Shown: in pieces, positions 55,601 to 64,000 of the stretch | Numbering within the stretch: the first letter of the stretch is position 1 | How the letters are laid out: each line of letters begins with the position of its first letter | Source: Vibrio crassostreae | GTDB taxonomy: Bacteria; Pseudomonadota; Gammaproteobacteria; Enterobacterales; Vibrionaceae | Length of the DNA: 64,000 nucleotides | Direction of reading: 5' to 3' | Assembly: GCF_024347415.1 (NCBI RefSeq) | Contig: NZ_AP025477.1 | Location: forward strand, 124,001-188,000 | Translations under genes and position numbers: made by a program | Notes under the pieces: model-generated | What the model was told of the DNA's origin: nothing | What the model saw: only the letters and a program-made list of their open reading frames with translations | Databases searched by the model: none

Positions 55601-56617
55601 ATGAAAGCTCTGACTAAAACGCTGATTGCTGCTTCCCTCACTGGCCTATTTGCTACTTCAGCAATGGCTGCAGACTTTAAACTTAAGATTCAATCTTCAG
55701 ATCCATCTGGTGATTTGAACTTCAAGGTTCAGCAGAAGTGGGCTGAGCGTGTAGAGACGATGTCTAACGGACGTATCGACATCGACCTTCTGCCTGTAGG
55801 TGCTGTGGTTAAACACACTGAAACGCTAGGCGCGATCAAGATGGGCATCCTTGATGGTCATATCACAGCAACAGGTTACTTCTCTGGTAAAGATCCAGCA
55901 TTTGGTCTTATCGGTAACATGGTTGGTGCATGGTCAGACACAACACAACTGCTTCAGTACATGAACTACGGTGGCGGTAACGAGCTAATGACTGAGCTTT
56001 ACAAGCCTTACGGTGTTCAGTTTGTTGGTGCTTCAACAACAGGTGTTGAGTCTTTCATTTCTAAAAAGCCAATTGACGGTGTCGCGGATCTTAAAGGTCT
56101 TAAATTACGTGCACCTGAAGGTCTAGTACAACAAGTGTTCGCAGCAGCGGGTGCGACTCCAGTAAACCTTCCGGGCTCTGAAGTATTTACCGGTCTAAGC
56201 AAGGGCGTAATTGATGCTGCGGACTACACAGTATTCTCTACAAACCAAAAAGCGGGCATGAACGATATTGCGACACACCCAGTTCAACCGGGTTTCCACT
56301 CGTTGCCACTTATCGACATCTCTGTTTCTCAGAAGAAATGGGACAAGATGCCTGCTGATCTACAAACAATCTTACAAACATCAGTGCGTGACTTCTCTTA
56401 CGACATGACAACTCAGTTAAAAATGGCTGACCAAGCAGCAGTTAAAGAAGCGCAAGCGAACCCAGAAATCACGATTCATGACTGGTCTCAAGAAGAGCGT
56501 AAGAAGTTCCGTGAGATCGCAAAAGGTCAATGGAAAGTATTTGCAGAGCGCTCTGATAACGCACAGAAAGTTTACACCTCAGTTACCGTGTTCCTAGAAG
56601 AGAACGGCTTACTGTAA
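55601..56617 (+). CDS. TRAP transporter substrate-binding protein (DctP family), probable gluconate binding
   Basis: 338 residues. A signal peptide (MKALTKTLIAASLTGLFATSAMA) precedes a DctP fold: FKLKIQSSDPSGDLNFKVQQKWAERVE, GRIDIDLLPVGAV and the carboxylate-binding segment DLKGLKLRAPEGLVQQVF with its conserved Arg. It delivers an organic acid to the DctQ-DctM membrane complex. Gluconate is inferred from the GntR operators upstream and gntK-gnd downstream; another aldonate is possible. It is first of the operon. Confidence 0.88.
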   Translation: MKALTKTLIAASLTGLFATSAMAADFKLKIQSSDPSGDLNFKVQQKWAERVETMSNGRIDIDLLPVGAVVKHTETLGAIKMGILDGHITATGYFSGKDPAFGLIGNMVGAWSDTTQLLQYMNYGGGNELMTELYKPYGVQFVGASTTGVESFISKKPIDGVADLKGLKLRAPEGLVQQVFAAAGATPVNLPGSEVFTGLSKGVIDAADYTVFSTNQKAGMNDIATHPVQPGFHSLPLIDISVSQKKWDKMPADLQTILQTSVRDFSYDMTTQLKMADQAAVKEAQANPEITIHDWSQEERKKFREIAKGQWKVFAERSDNAQKVYTSVTVFLEENGLL

Positions 56618-56681
56618 TTCAAACTTAGCTTATTGATGGGGGAGGGCATTGCTCTCCCGTTTTCTCCCAGGAAATTTGGCC

Positions 56682-57239
56682 ATGACAGACAAAATCCCTC
56701 ACGCACCAGCTGAAAACGATGAAAAGCCAAGAAACGGGCTTGATCGTCTTATCATAAAATTCAGCAACTTAGTTAGCTGGTTGTTTATCTTCACTGTATT
56801 GATTTCATTTTACGAAGTTGTGATGCGCTATGCATTTGACGCCCCAACCACTTGGGTGCACGAGACGGCTTCATTTATCGGTGGTTCATTATTCATTATC
56901 GGCGGCATCTACGCTTTCGCGGCTGATAAACATGTACGTGTTGTTCTTATCTACGATTCAGTGTCTAACCAAACACGTAAGTATCTTAATCTTGTTCACC
57001 ACATTGTTGGTTTAGCCTTTGCGGGCATGCTTGCTTACGCGGCTTACTTCACTGCAGAAGAAGCGTGGTTTGCACCTTGGGGTGAATTTCGTCTTGAGAC
57101 ATCAGGCTCAGTGTTAAACGCGCCTTATCCTGCGCTGCTTAAAGGTCTGATCTTTGTCGTTTTGTGTGTTCTTGTTGTCCAGTTTGTATTGCACCTAATC
57201 CAAGAGTTGATGGGTCTAAGGAAGAATGACGATGTTTGA
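56682..57239 (+). CDS. TRAP transporter small membrane subunit (DctQ family)
   Basis: 185 residues from ATG 56682, chosen for CCAGGAAAT upstream. Four transmembrane helices. The DctQ signature occurs as EVVMRYAFDAPTTWVHETASFIGGSLFIIGG, followed by DKHVRVVLIYDSV. It pairs with the large DctM subunit for Na+-driven solute uptake. Its end overlaps the DctM start. Confidence 0.88.
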   Translation: MTDKIPHAPAENDEKPRNGLDRLIIKFSNLVSWLFIFTVLISFYEVVMRYAFDAPTTWVHETASFIGGSLFIIGGIYAFAADKHVRVVLIYDSVSNQTRKYLNLVHHIVGLAFAGMLAYAAYFTAEEAWFAPWGEFRLETSGSVLNAPYPALLKGLIFVVLCVLVVQFVLHLIQELMGLRKNDDV

Positions 57240-58554
57240 TTTATCTTCTATTGGTATCGCATGGGGCAGTTTACTCATGCTGGTTATGATGATTGGTTTG
57301 CTACTCACTGGTATGCAGCTGGCCTTCGTAACAGGCTTTGTCGCGATTTTCTTCACCCTGTGTTGGTTTGGCCCTGATGCCTTGCCTTTGATTGCGAGCC
57401 GCACCTACAGCTTTGCTTCTGGTTATGTATTCCTCGCCGTCCCAATGTTCGTATTGATGGCAGCGCTCTTAGACCGTTCTGGTATCGCACGAGACCTGTT
57501 CGATGCCATGAAATCGGTTGGCCGTAAGGTTCGCGGCGGTGTTGCGGTACAAACTTTATTGGTAGCCGTGTTATTGGCGTCAATGTCAGGTGTTATCGGT
57601 GGTGAAACCGTACTACTTGGTATTCTTGCTCTGCCTCAAATGCTTCGCTTGGGTTATGACCGTAAGCTTGCTATCGGTACAACCTGTGCGGGTGGCGCGC
57701 TAGGCACCATGCTTCCGCCAAGTATCGTACTGATCATCTATGGCATGACAGCCAGCGTATCAATCGGTGATTTGTTCAAAGCGTCTTTCTTACCAGCCTT
57801 TATCCTAGCGGGTTGTTACATCGGCTACGTATTGATTCGTTGTAAGCTAAACCCTTCTCTTGCACCGATTCCAAGTGATGATGAGACAGAAGAAGACATC
57901 GCTAATCAACCTAGCTACTTCAAGGCTCTGTTCTTCCCGCTGCTTTCAGTAGCAACCGTTCTAGGTAGTATCTACACAGGTATCGCTTCAGTAACCGAAG
58001 CTTCTGCTTTGGGTGTGGTTGGTATTATGATCAGTGCACTAATCCGTGGTGAGCTGAACTACAACATGCTGAAAGAGAGTGCCATCGCAACGATGCGTAC
58101 CTGCGGCATGATCATGTGGATTGGTATCGGGGCAAGTGCTCTGGTTGGTATCTACAACTTGATGGGCGGTATTGATTTTGTTGAAGAAACCATCCTTGCG
58201 CTAAGTGGCGGCAATGCGACAGTTACGTTGTTAATCATGATGGCTATCTTGTTGGTACTTGGTATGTTCCTTGATTGGGTCGGTGTAGCACTTTTAACAA
58301 TGCCAATCTTCGTTCCAATTATTACTGGCCTTGGCTTCGACCCAGTTTGGTTTGGTGTTGTGTTCTGTCTAAACATGCAGGTGTCTTTCTTGTCACCACC
58401 ATTTGGCCCAGCGGCTTTCTATCTGAAATCAGTAGCGCCAAAAGACATCAGCTTGGGCGAGATTTTCACGTCACTGCTGCCGTTCATTGCACTTCAAGTC
58501 CTAGTTTTAGGCTTAGTTATCGTCTTCCCGCAACTCGCGCTTTGGTGGCAATAA
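57232..58554 (+). CDS. TRAP transporter large permease subunit (DctM family)
   Basis: 440 residues from ATG 57232 (AAGGA 9 nt upstream; ATG 57226 also possible). About twelve helices with family blocks FLAVPMFVLMAALLDRSGIARDLFDAM, GGALGTMLPPSIVLIIYGM and LGMFLDWVGVALLTMPIFVPII. The SFLSPPFGPAAFYLK loop lies near the C-terminus. It catalyses ion-coupled uptake of the ligand bound by DctP. It overlaps the dctQ-like gene by 8 bases. Confidence 0.92.
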   Translation: MFDLSSIGIAWGSLLMLVMMIGLLLTGMQLAFVTGFVAIFFTLCWFGPDALPLIASRTYSFASGYVFLAVPMFVLMAALLDRSGIARDLFDAMKSVGRKVRGGVAVQTLLVAVLLASMSGVIGGETVLLGILALPQMLRLGYDRKLAIGTTCAGGALGTMLPPSIVLIIYGMTASVSIGDLFKASFLPAFILAGCYIGYVLIRCKLNPSLAPIPSDDETEEDIANQPSYFKALFFPLLSVATVLGSIYTGIASVTEASALGVVGIMISALIRGELNYNMLKESAIATMRTCGMIMWIGIGASALVGIYNLMGGIDFVEETILALSGGNATVTLLIMMAILLVLGMFLDWVGVALLTMPIFVPIITGLGFDPVWFGVVFCLNMQVSFLSPPFGPAAFYLKSVAPKDISLGEIFTSLLPFIALQVLVLGLVIVFPQLALWWQ

Positions 58555-58671
58555 CAGCACAGGTTCCTGACCGGATTTAGCGTCAGGAACCGAACCGCAA
58601 CAACACAAGTTTAACTATTAGATTCGATTGTCAGCCTCAGTTTTGGTTGGGGCTTAGGGAAGGCTTGCCTT

Positions 58672-59169
58672 ATGAAAAGCAAAAAAATACTCGTGATGGG
58701 CGTATCTGGATGCGGAAAAAGCCTGATTGGTAGCCGTATCGCAGAAGCATTAATGCTCCAGTTTTTTGATGGAGATGACTTCCATCCGCAAAGCAATGTA
58801 GAAAAGATGCGTCAAGGTATTCCACTGACAGACGAAGATCGTCAAGGATGGCTGGAAACACTGAATAAGCAATATATCGAACAACCAAGCGCAGTGATCG
58901 CTTGCTCGGCTCTAAAGCCGCAATACCGCGATATTCTGCGTAACAACAATGAAGACTTGGTGATTGTGTACCTACAGGGCAGTTTCGATACGATTTGGAA
59001 TCGTCACAAAGCGCGTGAAAATCATTATTTTAATGGTCAAGAGATGTTGAAAAGCCAGTTTGAAACCTTGGTTGAACCGGAGCTAGATGAAGCGTTATTT
59101 GTCGATATCTCGCAAGATGTCGAGCAAGTCGTAGAAAGTGCACTTAAACAAATTAAGCAGATAGGTTAA
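58672..59169 (+). CDS. gntK: Gluconokinase GntK
   Basis: 165 residues, thermoresistant-type gluconokinase. P-loop GVSGCGKS (10-17), then FFDGDDFHPQSNVEKMRQGIPLTDEDRQGWL, the gluconate-binding signature, and ACSALKPQYRDILR. It phosphorylates gluconate to 6-phosphogluconate. Two nt separate it from gnd, giving a direct route into the pentose phosphate pathway. Confidence 0.95.
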   Translation: MKSKKILVMGVSGCGKSLIGSRIAEALMLQFFDGDDFHPQSNVEKMRQGIPLTDEDRQGWLETLNKQYIEQPSAVIACSALKPQYRDILRNNNEDLVIVYLQGSFDTIWNRHKARENHYFNGQEMLKSQFETLVEPELDEALFVDISQDVEQVVESALKQIKQIG

Positions 59170-59171
59170 CC

Positions 59172-60674
59172 ATGACTCAGATAAAAAATGACATTGCGAT
59201 GATTGGTTTAGGTGTGATGGGCAAAAGCTTAGCGCTGAACCTACTCGACAATGGATTCAATGTTTCGGGTTTCGATTTAAACGCTGACAACATTGAACGC
59301 GCAAATTCAGAAGCGAAACAGCTTAATGAATCTTTTGAAGGTAAAGGTCAGTTCACTAAAGGCACTAGCCTTGAACATGTGCTTCAGAGCTTAGCAAAAC
59401 CGCGTGTTATTGCGTTATCGGTTCCTGCAGGAAAACCTGTCGATATCGTCGTAAATAATCTGCTTGATGCAGGTTTGGAGAGCGACGATATTGTTATCGA
59501 TACGGGTAACAGCTTGTGGACTGATACCGAGACTCGTGAGTTGAACTATAAGGGCAAGCTTCGTTTCTTCAGTACTGCGGTTTCTGGCGGTGAAGAGGGA
59601 GCGCGTGTTGGCCCTGCGCTCATGGCGAGTGGTGATCAGTCTGCTTGGCAATATGTGAAGCCAATGTGGGAAGCGATTGCTGCAAAAGTGGATGCGAACG
59701 GATTACCTGTTGCTCAATTTGAAGCGGGTGAGGCGTGTGCTGCGTATGTTGGCCCTTCTGGCACTGGTCATTACGTTAAGATGGTGCACAACGGCATTGA
59801 ATACGCCGATATGCAGCTCATCTGCGAAGTGTATCATTTCATGCGTGATGTTCTGGACATGCCAACTCAAGAGATTGGTCAAGTCTTTGAACAGTGGAAT
59901 AACGGTGTTCTTAATAGCTACTTAATGGAGATCAGCGCCGACATTCTTCAGCAAGACGATATTGTTACCGGGAAGCCTTTTGTTGATGTTGTGCTGGATA
60001 AAGCCGGGCAGAAAGGTACTGGATTGTGGACAGCGGTGAATAGTCTACAAGAGGGTTGTCCAACGCCAACCATTGCACAGGCGGTCTATGCTCGTGCGAT
60101 GAGCGGTCAAAAATCACAACGTATTCAAGGGAATCAGCTTCTAAAAGGCAATATTGCGGATGCCAGCCAGTTGGACAAAGCGGAGGTTGTCTCTGAGCTT
60201 CATGACGCACTCTACTGCGCCAAGCTGTCTGTTTATGCTCAAGGCTTTGACTTGTTGAAAACAGCGTCAGACAAAGAAGGCTGGAACCTAGACTTCACTC
60301 AAATAGCTAAGATCTGGCGAGCGGGTTGTATTATCCGTGCTGCTTTCTTGCAAAGTATCACGTCGGCTTACCAACAAAATAGTGAGTTGGCGAACTTGTT
60401 GTTTGATGAGACTTTCATCAAACAAGTAGAAGAGCGTGAGTTGGCTTGGCGTATTGCTGTGGCTAATTCGGCCTTATATGGTGTGCCGATGCCGGGGATC
60501 AGTTCAGCATTAAGTTACTTTGATTCGTTGCGCTGTGAAGTATTGCCAGCGAACTTACTGCAAGCGCAACGGGATTACTTTGGTTCCCACACTTATTCGC
60601 GAGTCGATAGAGACGAGGCTGAAAAGTTTCACGTGACTTGGAGTCAGTCTCCAAGAACGGAAGTTAACGCTTAA
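59172..60674 (+). CDS. gnd: 6-phosphogluconate dehydrogenase, decarboxylating
   Basis: 500 residues. Rossmann motif IGLGVMGKSLALNLLDNG (usually GxMGxNLA). The substrate-binding segment SGTGHYVKMVHNGIEYADMQ holds the catalytic Lys. GKPFVDVVLDKAGQKGTGLWT and the C-terminal YFGSHTYSRVDR complete the family. It oxidatively decarboxylates 6-phosphogluconate to ribulose-5-phosphate, so gluconate here enters the pentose phosphate route rather than needing Entner-Doudoroff enzymes. A terminator follows. Confidence 0.95.
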   Translation: MTQIKNDIAMIGLGVMGKSLALNLLDNGFNVSGFDLNADNIERANSEAKQLNESFEGKGQFTKGTSLEHVLQSLAKPRVIALSVPAGKPVDIVVNNLLDAGLESDDIVIDTGNSLWTDTETRELNYKGKLRFFSTAVSGGEEGARVGPALMASGDQSAWQYVKPMWEAIAAKVDANGLPVAQFEAGEACAAYVGPSGTGHYVKMVHNGIEYADMQLICEVYHFMRDVLDMPTQEIGQVFEQWNNGVLNSYLMEISADILQQDDIVTGKPFVDVVLDKAGQKGTGLWTAVNSLQEGCPTPTIAQAVYARAMSGQKSQRIQGNQLLKGNIADASQLDKAEVVSELHDALYCAKLSVYAQGFDLLKTASDKEGWNLDFTQIAKIWRAGCIIRAAFLQSITSAYQQNSELANLLFDETFIKQVEERELAWRIAVANSALYGVPMPGISSALSYFDSLRCEVLPANLLQAQRDYFGSHTYSRVDRDEAEKFHVTWSQSPRTEVNA

Positions 60675-60682
60675 ACAATGTA

Positions 60683-60710
60683 TAACGCCCTCGCTATGAG
60701 GGCGTTTGTA
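60683..60710 (+). terminator. Rho-independent terminator after gnd
   Basis: AACGCCCTC (60684-60692) pairs with GAGGGCGTT (60698-60706), followed by TGT. Confidence 0.85.
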
Positions 60711-60773
60711 ATTGTGATGCTATATCAACCTTTTAGTAAATTAGGCTTCAAATTCCAAGTCAGTTGGATACAC

Positions 60774-60787
60774 TGTTACCAGTAACA
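60774..60787 (+). promoter_or_regulatory. GntR operator before gntR (autoregulation)
   Basis: TGTTACCAGTAACA differs from the transporter operators at one central base. It lies 27 nt before the gntR ATG. Confidence 0.78.
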
Positions 60788-60813
60788 TAACTCAAAAATA
60801 ATAATTATTAATT

Positions 60814-61815
60814 ATGTCGAATAAGAAAAAACGTCCCACATTACAAGATGTTGCCAACTTAGTTGGTGTCACCAAGATGACCGTGAGTCGCTGTCTGAGA
60901 GATTCTTCTCAAGTATCAGAAGCGCTACGAGACAAGATCAACGCCGCAGTCGATGAACTGGGCTATATCCCTAACCGTGCACCAGACATTCTTTCCAATG
61001 CAAAGAGTAATGCAATAGGTGTGTTGGTTCCCTCGCTAACTAACCAAGTTTTTGCTGAAGTTATTCGTGGTATCGAGCAAGTCACCGCACCAGCAGGCTA
61101 TCAAACCATGATTGCCCACTACGGCTATAGCGCAGAACTGGAAGAACAGAGTATTGCTTCGCTGCTCTCATACAATGTGGATGCGATTATTCTGTCTGAA
61201 AATGTGCATACCGATAGAGCGCGTAAGATGCTACAGACCGCGTCGATTCCTGTGATTGAGATTATGGACTCGGTATCGCCAAGAATTGAACAAGCTGTTG
61301 GCTTTGATAACTTCGAAGCGGCTAGGGCTATGACTAAAACCATGCTCGAACGAGGGCGTACCAATATTGCTTATTTAGCAGCACGTATGGACGAGCGAAC
61401 TCGCTTAAAAATGGCGGGCTACGAACATGCGATGCAAGAAGCCGACAAATCGCCCGTGACACTGCAAACGGAAGACGCTTCCTCGTTTACTCTTGGTGCA
61501 AAACTGATTGGCGAGTTACTAGAGAAGCACCCACAAGTGAATGGCATTTTCTGTACTAACGATGACTTAGCGATTGGTGCTTTCTACGAATGTGTGAGAC
61601 GCGGTATTCAAGTACCAGAGCAGATGGCGATTGCCGGTTTCCACGGACACGACATCACAGTGGCGATGACACCTCGTTTAGCGACTGTAGTAACACCGAG
61701 GGAGCAGATCGGTAAAGTTGCGGCAGAACAAGTTGTGGCGCGTTTAAAAGGTAATAAAGAGTGGATTGCGAAGTTGGATCTTGGCTATGAGATTGAAGTA
61801 GGCGAGAGTATTTAA
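60814..61815 (+). CDS. gntR: GntR, LacI-family gluconate repressor
   Basis: 333 residues. The HTH is RPTLQDVANLVGVTKMTVSRCLRDSSQVS and the hinge helix region LGYIPNRAPDILSNAKSNAIGVLVPSLTNQVFAEV is near-identical to E. coli GntR. The ligand-binding core has VGFDNFEAARAMT and AIAGFHGHDI. It represses gluconate genes until gluconate binds. Operators both upstream of the TRAP operon and of itself fit this role. Confidence 0.95.
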   Translation: MSNKKKRPTLQDVANLVGVTKMTVSRCLRDSSQVSEALRDKINAAVDELGYIPNRAPDILSNAKSNAIGVLVPSLTNQVFAEVIRGIEQVTAPAGYQTMIAHYGYSAELEEQSIASLLSYNVDAIILSENVHTDRARKMLQTASIPVIEIMDSVSPRIEQAVGFDNFEAARAMTKTMLERGRTNIAYLAARMDERTRLKMAGYEHAMQEADKSPVTLQTEDASSFTLGAKLIGELLEKHPQVNGIFCTNDDLAIGAFYECVRRGIQVPEQMAIAGFHGHDITVAMTPRLATVVTPREQIGKVAAEQVVARLKGNKEWIAKLDLGYEIEVGESI

Positions 61816-61852
61816 TTTTTAGTCCGGTTTTGCTCTTTATCGGATTCAAACT

Positions 61853-61893
61853 AAAACGCCCTTAACGATATGAAGTCGTTAAGGGTGTTTCTA
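61853..61893 (+). terminator. Rho-independent terminator after gntR
   Basis: AAACGCCCTTAACGA (61854-61868) pairs with TCGTTAAGGGTGTTT (61876-61890) with one G-U pair. Confidence 0.88.
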
Positions 61894-61939
61894 TTTGTCT
61901 TTAATGCTTTTAGCTCAAGTGCTTGTGTCGCAAGGCTCT

Positions 61940-62722
61940 TCAGTTCGCTAAAGCTTGAGCATCTTGTTGTTTCAGAACTTTGTGGCCATCTTCAGTGACG
62001 CCACGTTTCCAGTAGCTACTGATGTAGATGTTCTCTTTGGCTACTTCTTTTTCGTTACGGAAGTACTGTCTTAGCTCACGCATGCTTTCAAATTCACACG
62101 CTGTCCATACTGAAATCTGACCGTCTAACCATTCAATGCTGCGAACGGTTTGTGATAGTGTTTCTTCTGTTTCATCTTCAATCAACCAAGTGATTTTGAT
62201 GCCTTCAGGTGCTTCAAGCGCTTGCTTGTCTGCTACTGAATTGATTTGAACCACAGCGTGGCCTGTCGCGTGCTCTGGAAGTGATTTTACTTTTGCGGAA
62301 AGCGCAGGGAGTGAAGTCATGTCTGCGACTAAGAAGAACCAATCTGACTCAAGGTTGAGTCCTTGAATCAAACCTGGGCCTGCCACTGAAATAGTATCAC
62401 CCACTTGTGCGCTCATTGCCCATCTTGCAGCAAAACCACATTGCAAATCTTTAGTGATGTGGCGAACGAAATCGACTTCGATAAATTGCTCTACTGGGTT
62501 GTACTGACGAATAGTGTAAGTGCGCATGGTAGGACGCTCACCTTCATTCAATTGGCTCAAATCTGTGGTGCCGAGTGGCGAGAATAAAAGCTTGATGTAG
62601 CCGCCGGCACATTCTGTCGGGTATTTACTTAATCCCTCACCGCTAAGCGTTATACGCTGCATGTTTGGAGTAATGGTTAAGGTTTGAGTAACGGTTAATG
62701 TGATAGGGCTAGGCTTGCTCAT
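61940..62722 (-). CDS. Siderophore-interacting protein, NAD(P)H-dependent ferric-siderophore reductase
   Basis: 260 residues of the SIP/ViuB family. The FAD-binding phrase RTYTIRQYNPVEQFIEVDFVRH is followed by GFAARWAMSAQVGDTISVAGPG. The C-terminal nicotinamide-binding end WTACEFESMRELRQYFRNE...YISSYWKRGVTEDGH is characteristic. It releases iron from imported siderophores by reduction in the cytoplasm. A Fur-box-like sequence 60-78 nt upstream indicates iron repression. Monocistronic. Confidence 0.92.
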   Translation of the reverse strand: MSKPSPITLTVTQTLTITPNMQRITLSGEGLSKYPTECAGGYIKLLFSPLGTTDLSQLNEGERPTMRTYTIRQYNPVEQFIEVDFVRHITKDLQCGFAARWAMSAQVGDTISVAGPGLIQGLNLESDWFFLVADMTSLPALSAKVKSLPEHATGHAVVQINSVADKQALEAPEGIKITWLIEDETEETLSQTVRSIEWLDGQISVWTACEFESMRELRQYFRNEKEVAKENIYISSYWKRGVTEDGHKVLKQQDAQALAN

Positions 62723-62781
62723 ATAAGGCTCTCTTGGATTTTGATTTCGACATCATAATCCTGAACCAGAAAACTCTCAAT

Positions 62782-62800
62782 ACTAATAATTATCATTTAC
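62782..62800 (-). promoter_or_regulatory. Fur-box-like sequence upstream of the siderophore-interacting protein
   Basis: ACTAATAATTATCATTTAC matches the 19-bp Fur consensus at 13 of 19 positions, with the central AATnATTATCATT core well kept. Confidence 0.6.
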
Positions 62801-62862
62801 TATAATTTACATAAATGCAATCTAACCAGAACTCCTCGATCTGTGTGGGTTAAACTCATTGA

Positions 62863-62895
62863 CAAAAAAAGCCCTTTAGAAAACTAAAGGGCTTG
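62863..62895 (-). terminator. Rho-independent terminator of the POT transporter
   Basis: AGCCCTTTAG (62870-62879) and CTAAAGGGCT (62884-62893) form a 10-bp stem. TTTTTTT follows on the minus strand. Confidence 0.95.
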
Positions 62896-62925
62896 ATGTG
62901 TTAGAGCGGTTGAACGTGAGAGTAA

Positions 62926-64000
62926 TCAGCTGTTAGCTTGCTCTAGTTCAATTGTTTCATCAGCGGCTTTCGCAGCTTCTAGCATTTTACGAATAATGAA
63001 CGATGCTGCCATCGCGATACCTACCATCACGACTGCAAGAACAGTCAGCATTTGGAAGTAATCACCGTAAACCGTTTGCACGATCTCTTGTGTGATCTCT
63101 TGGCCTTTCTCTAGTGCAATAGACGTTGAGAATACGGCACCAACAATGCCCGATAGCGCGATAGCAACAGAGAACAAGCTTACTGAGAAGTTCTCGATGT
63201 GCTTAGGTGCAACTGACAGGATGAAGGCTACAACCATAGAGCCAACAATTACTTCACCAAATGCTAGGAAGAAGTGAATCGCTAGGAATACTTCAGGGCG
63301 AATCAGAACGTCATCACCAACTGTGGTCACTGCCATTGTTAGGATACCGAAAGCGATAGCCGTTAGAATGAATGAGAAACCGACTTTCGTTGCCGTAGAG
63401 AAGTTAATGTTTTTCTTTTCTAGGTTAGAGAAGATACCCGCGATGATAGGGCCCGCAACCATACACCATAGTGGGTTCATCGCCATTGACGCTTCTGGTG
63501 CAACAGGAATGAAGCCAAATAGGTCACCACGCATGGTGTTGATTGCTACCATAGTCATCGACGTCATCATCTGGCCGTAGTACACGAAGAAACAGGTCGT
63601 CAGGAATGTGATGATTAAGATAGTGCCCATTTTCAGCATGTCTGACTTCTTCGATTTCATCATCAAAGAGACAAAGTAGATGATCGCTGCACCGCCAATT
63701 GCGTATACGATGTTTTGGCCAATATCCATGTTAGAGAACATGAAGAATACCAAGCCAATCATAGCGGCAGAAAGGCCAAGGAAGGCTGCCCAGTTTTTAG
63801 TGCTTACTGGTTGTTGATCGATTTCAGCACTTGCTTCAACAAGGCCCTTGCGAACAAAGATCATCATTAGAAGCGCAGCGCCTGCTAGAACAGCAGAAAG
63901 AAGGAAACCACCGTGGAAACCAACAACAAGCACTAGCATTGGGAACAGGTATTGACCTAGTAGAGCGCCAATGTTGTTTACTGAGTAGTTGATTGGGTAG
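62926..64000 (-). CDS. POT/PTR-family proton-dependent di/tripeptide transporter (5' truncated by window end)
   Basis: The frame continues through the right window edge: residues LPINYSVNNIGALLGQYLFP precede the first in-window ATG (63939), so the N-terminus lies outside. At least nine hydrophobic segments are visible. NPLWCMVAGPIIAGIFSNLEKKN and FGEVIVGSMVVAFILSVAPKHIENFSVSLF match the C-terminal half of bacterial Dtp-type proteins. It imports short peptides with protons. Exact Dtp subtype is not assigned. Confidence 0.88.
   Translation of the reverse strand, partial: YPINYSVNNIGALLGQYLFPMLVLVVGFHGGFLLSAVLAGAALLMMIFVRKGLVEASAEIDQQPVSTKNWAAFLGLSAAMIGLVFFMFSNMDIGQNIVYAIGGAAIIYFVSLMMKSKKSDMLKMGTILIITFLTTCFFVYYGQMMTSMTMVAINTMRGDLFGFIPVAPEASMAMNPLWCMVAGPIIAGIFSNLEKKNINFSTATKVGFSFILTAIAFGILTMAVTTVGDDVLIRPEVFLAIHFFLAFGEVIVGSMVVAFILSVAPKHIENFSVSLFSVAIALSGIVGAVFSTSIALEKGQEITQEIVQTVYGDYFQMLTVLAVVMVGIAMAASFIIRKMLEAAKAADETIELEQANS

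Overview
The window reads as a Vibrio genome segment, probably from the Splendidus group and probably the second chromosome. Genus markers are luxPQ followed by a PilZ gene, gbpA behind a c-di-GMP riboswitch, ktrAB, an OmpU-like porin and a phnW-pbfA-phnX phosphonate cluster. The species and replicon assignment is inference from gene content. No tRNA, rRNA, CRISPR array, insertion sequence, prophage or integron was seen. Genes are cut by both window ends: an Hcr-like ferredoxin domain on the left and a POT peptide transporter on the right.

Region by region. 1-7.5 kb: tail of an NADH oxidoreductase, a long-form GAPDH, an 864-base non-coding gap, a membrane hybrid histidine kinase, a small membrane protein, an M15-type peptidase and YeeX. 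7.2-14.1 kb: YceH and a GIY-YIG protein, the AI-2 receptor pair luxP-luxQ, a PilZ protein, a HopJ-family protein and a cysteine-rich DUF1289-CWC fusion. 14.3-20.8 kb: YegD chaperone, porin, FAH-family hydrolase, LysE exporter and phosphohexomutase. 21.2-29.5 kb: a complete aa3-type cytochrome c oxidase locus with structural subunits, CtaG and SURF1 assembly factors and heme A synthesis (ctaA, ctaB). 29.6-43.8 kb: chitin-binding LPMO gbpA, aroG with tandem TyrR-type boxes, an isolated manC-manB pair, an MscS channel, KtrAB potassium uptake, MsrAB, YhfA and an OmpA protein.

44.1-54.4 kb is the most coherent accessory block, a 2-aminoethylphosphonate (AEP) uptake and breakdown island. PhnW, PbfA and PhnX are on the minus strand. 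PhnS, an FAD oxidoreductase, PhnT, a fused permease and a GntR/UTRA regulator are on the plus strand. Three copies of a TGGTnnATACCA-type palindrome lie before phnW, phnS and phnT. Two 11-nt periodic arrays resembling Pho boxes lie upstream of phnS and phnT. The predicted logic is dual control, by substrate through the GntR regulator and by phosphate starvation through PhoB.

55.5-61.8 kb is a gluconate module. A TRAP transporter (DctP, DctQ, DctM) is followed by gluconokinase, 6-phosphogluconate dehydrogenase and a GntR repressor of the LacI family. GTTACCGGTAAC-type operators occur twice before the transporter and once before the repressor. The window ends with a Fur-box-preceded siderophore-interacting reductase and the partial POT transporter.
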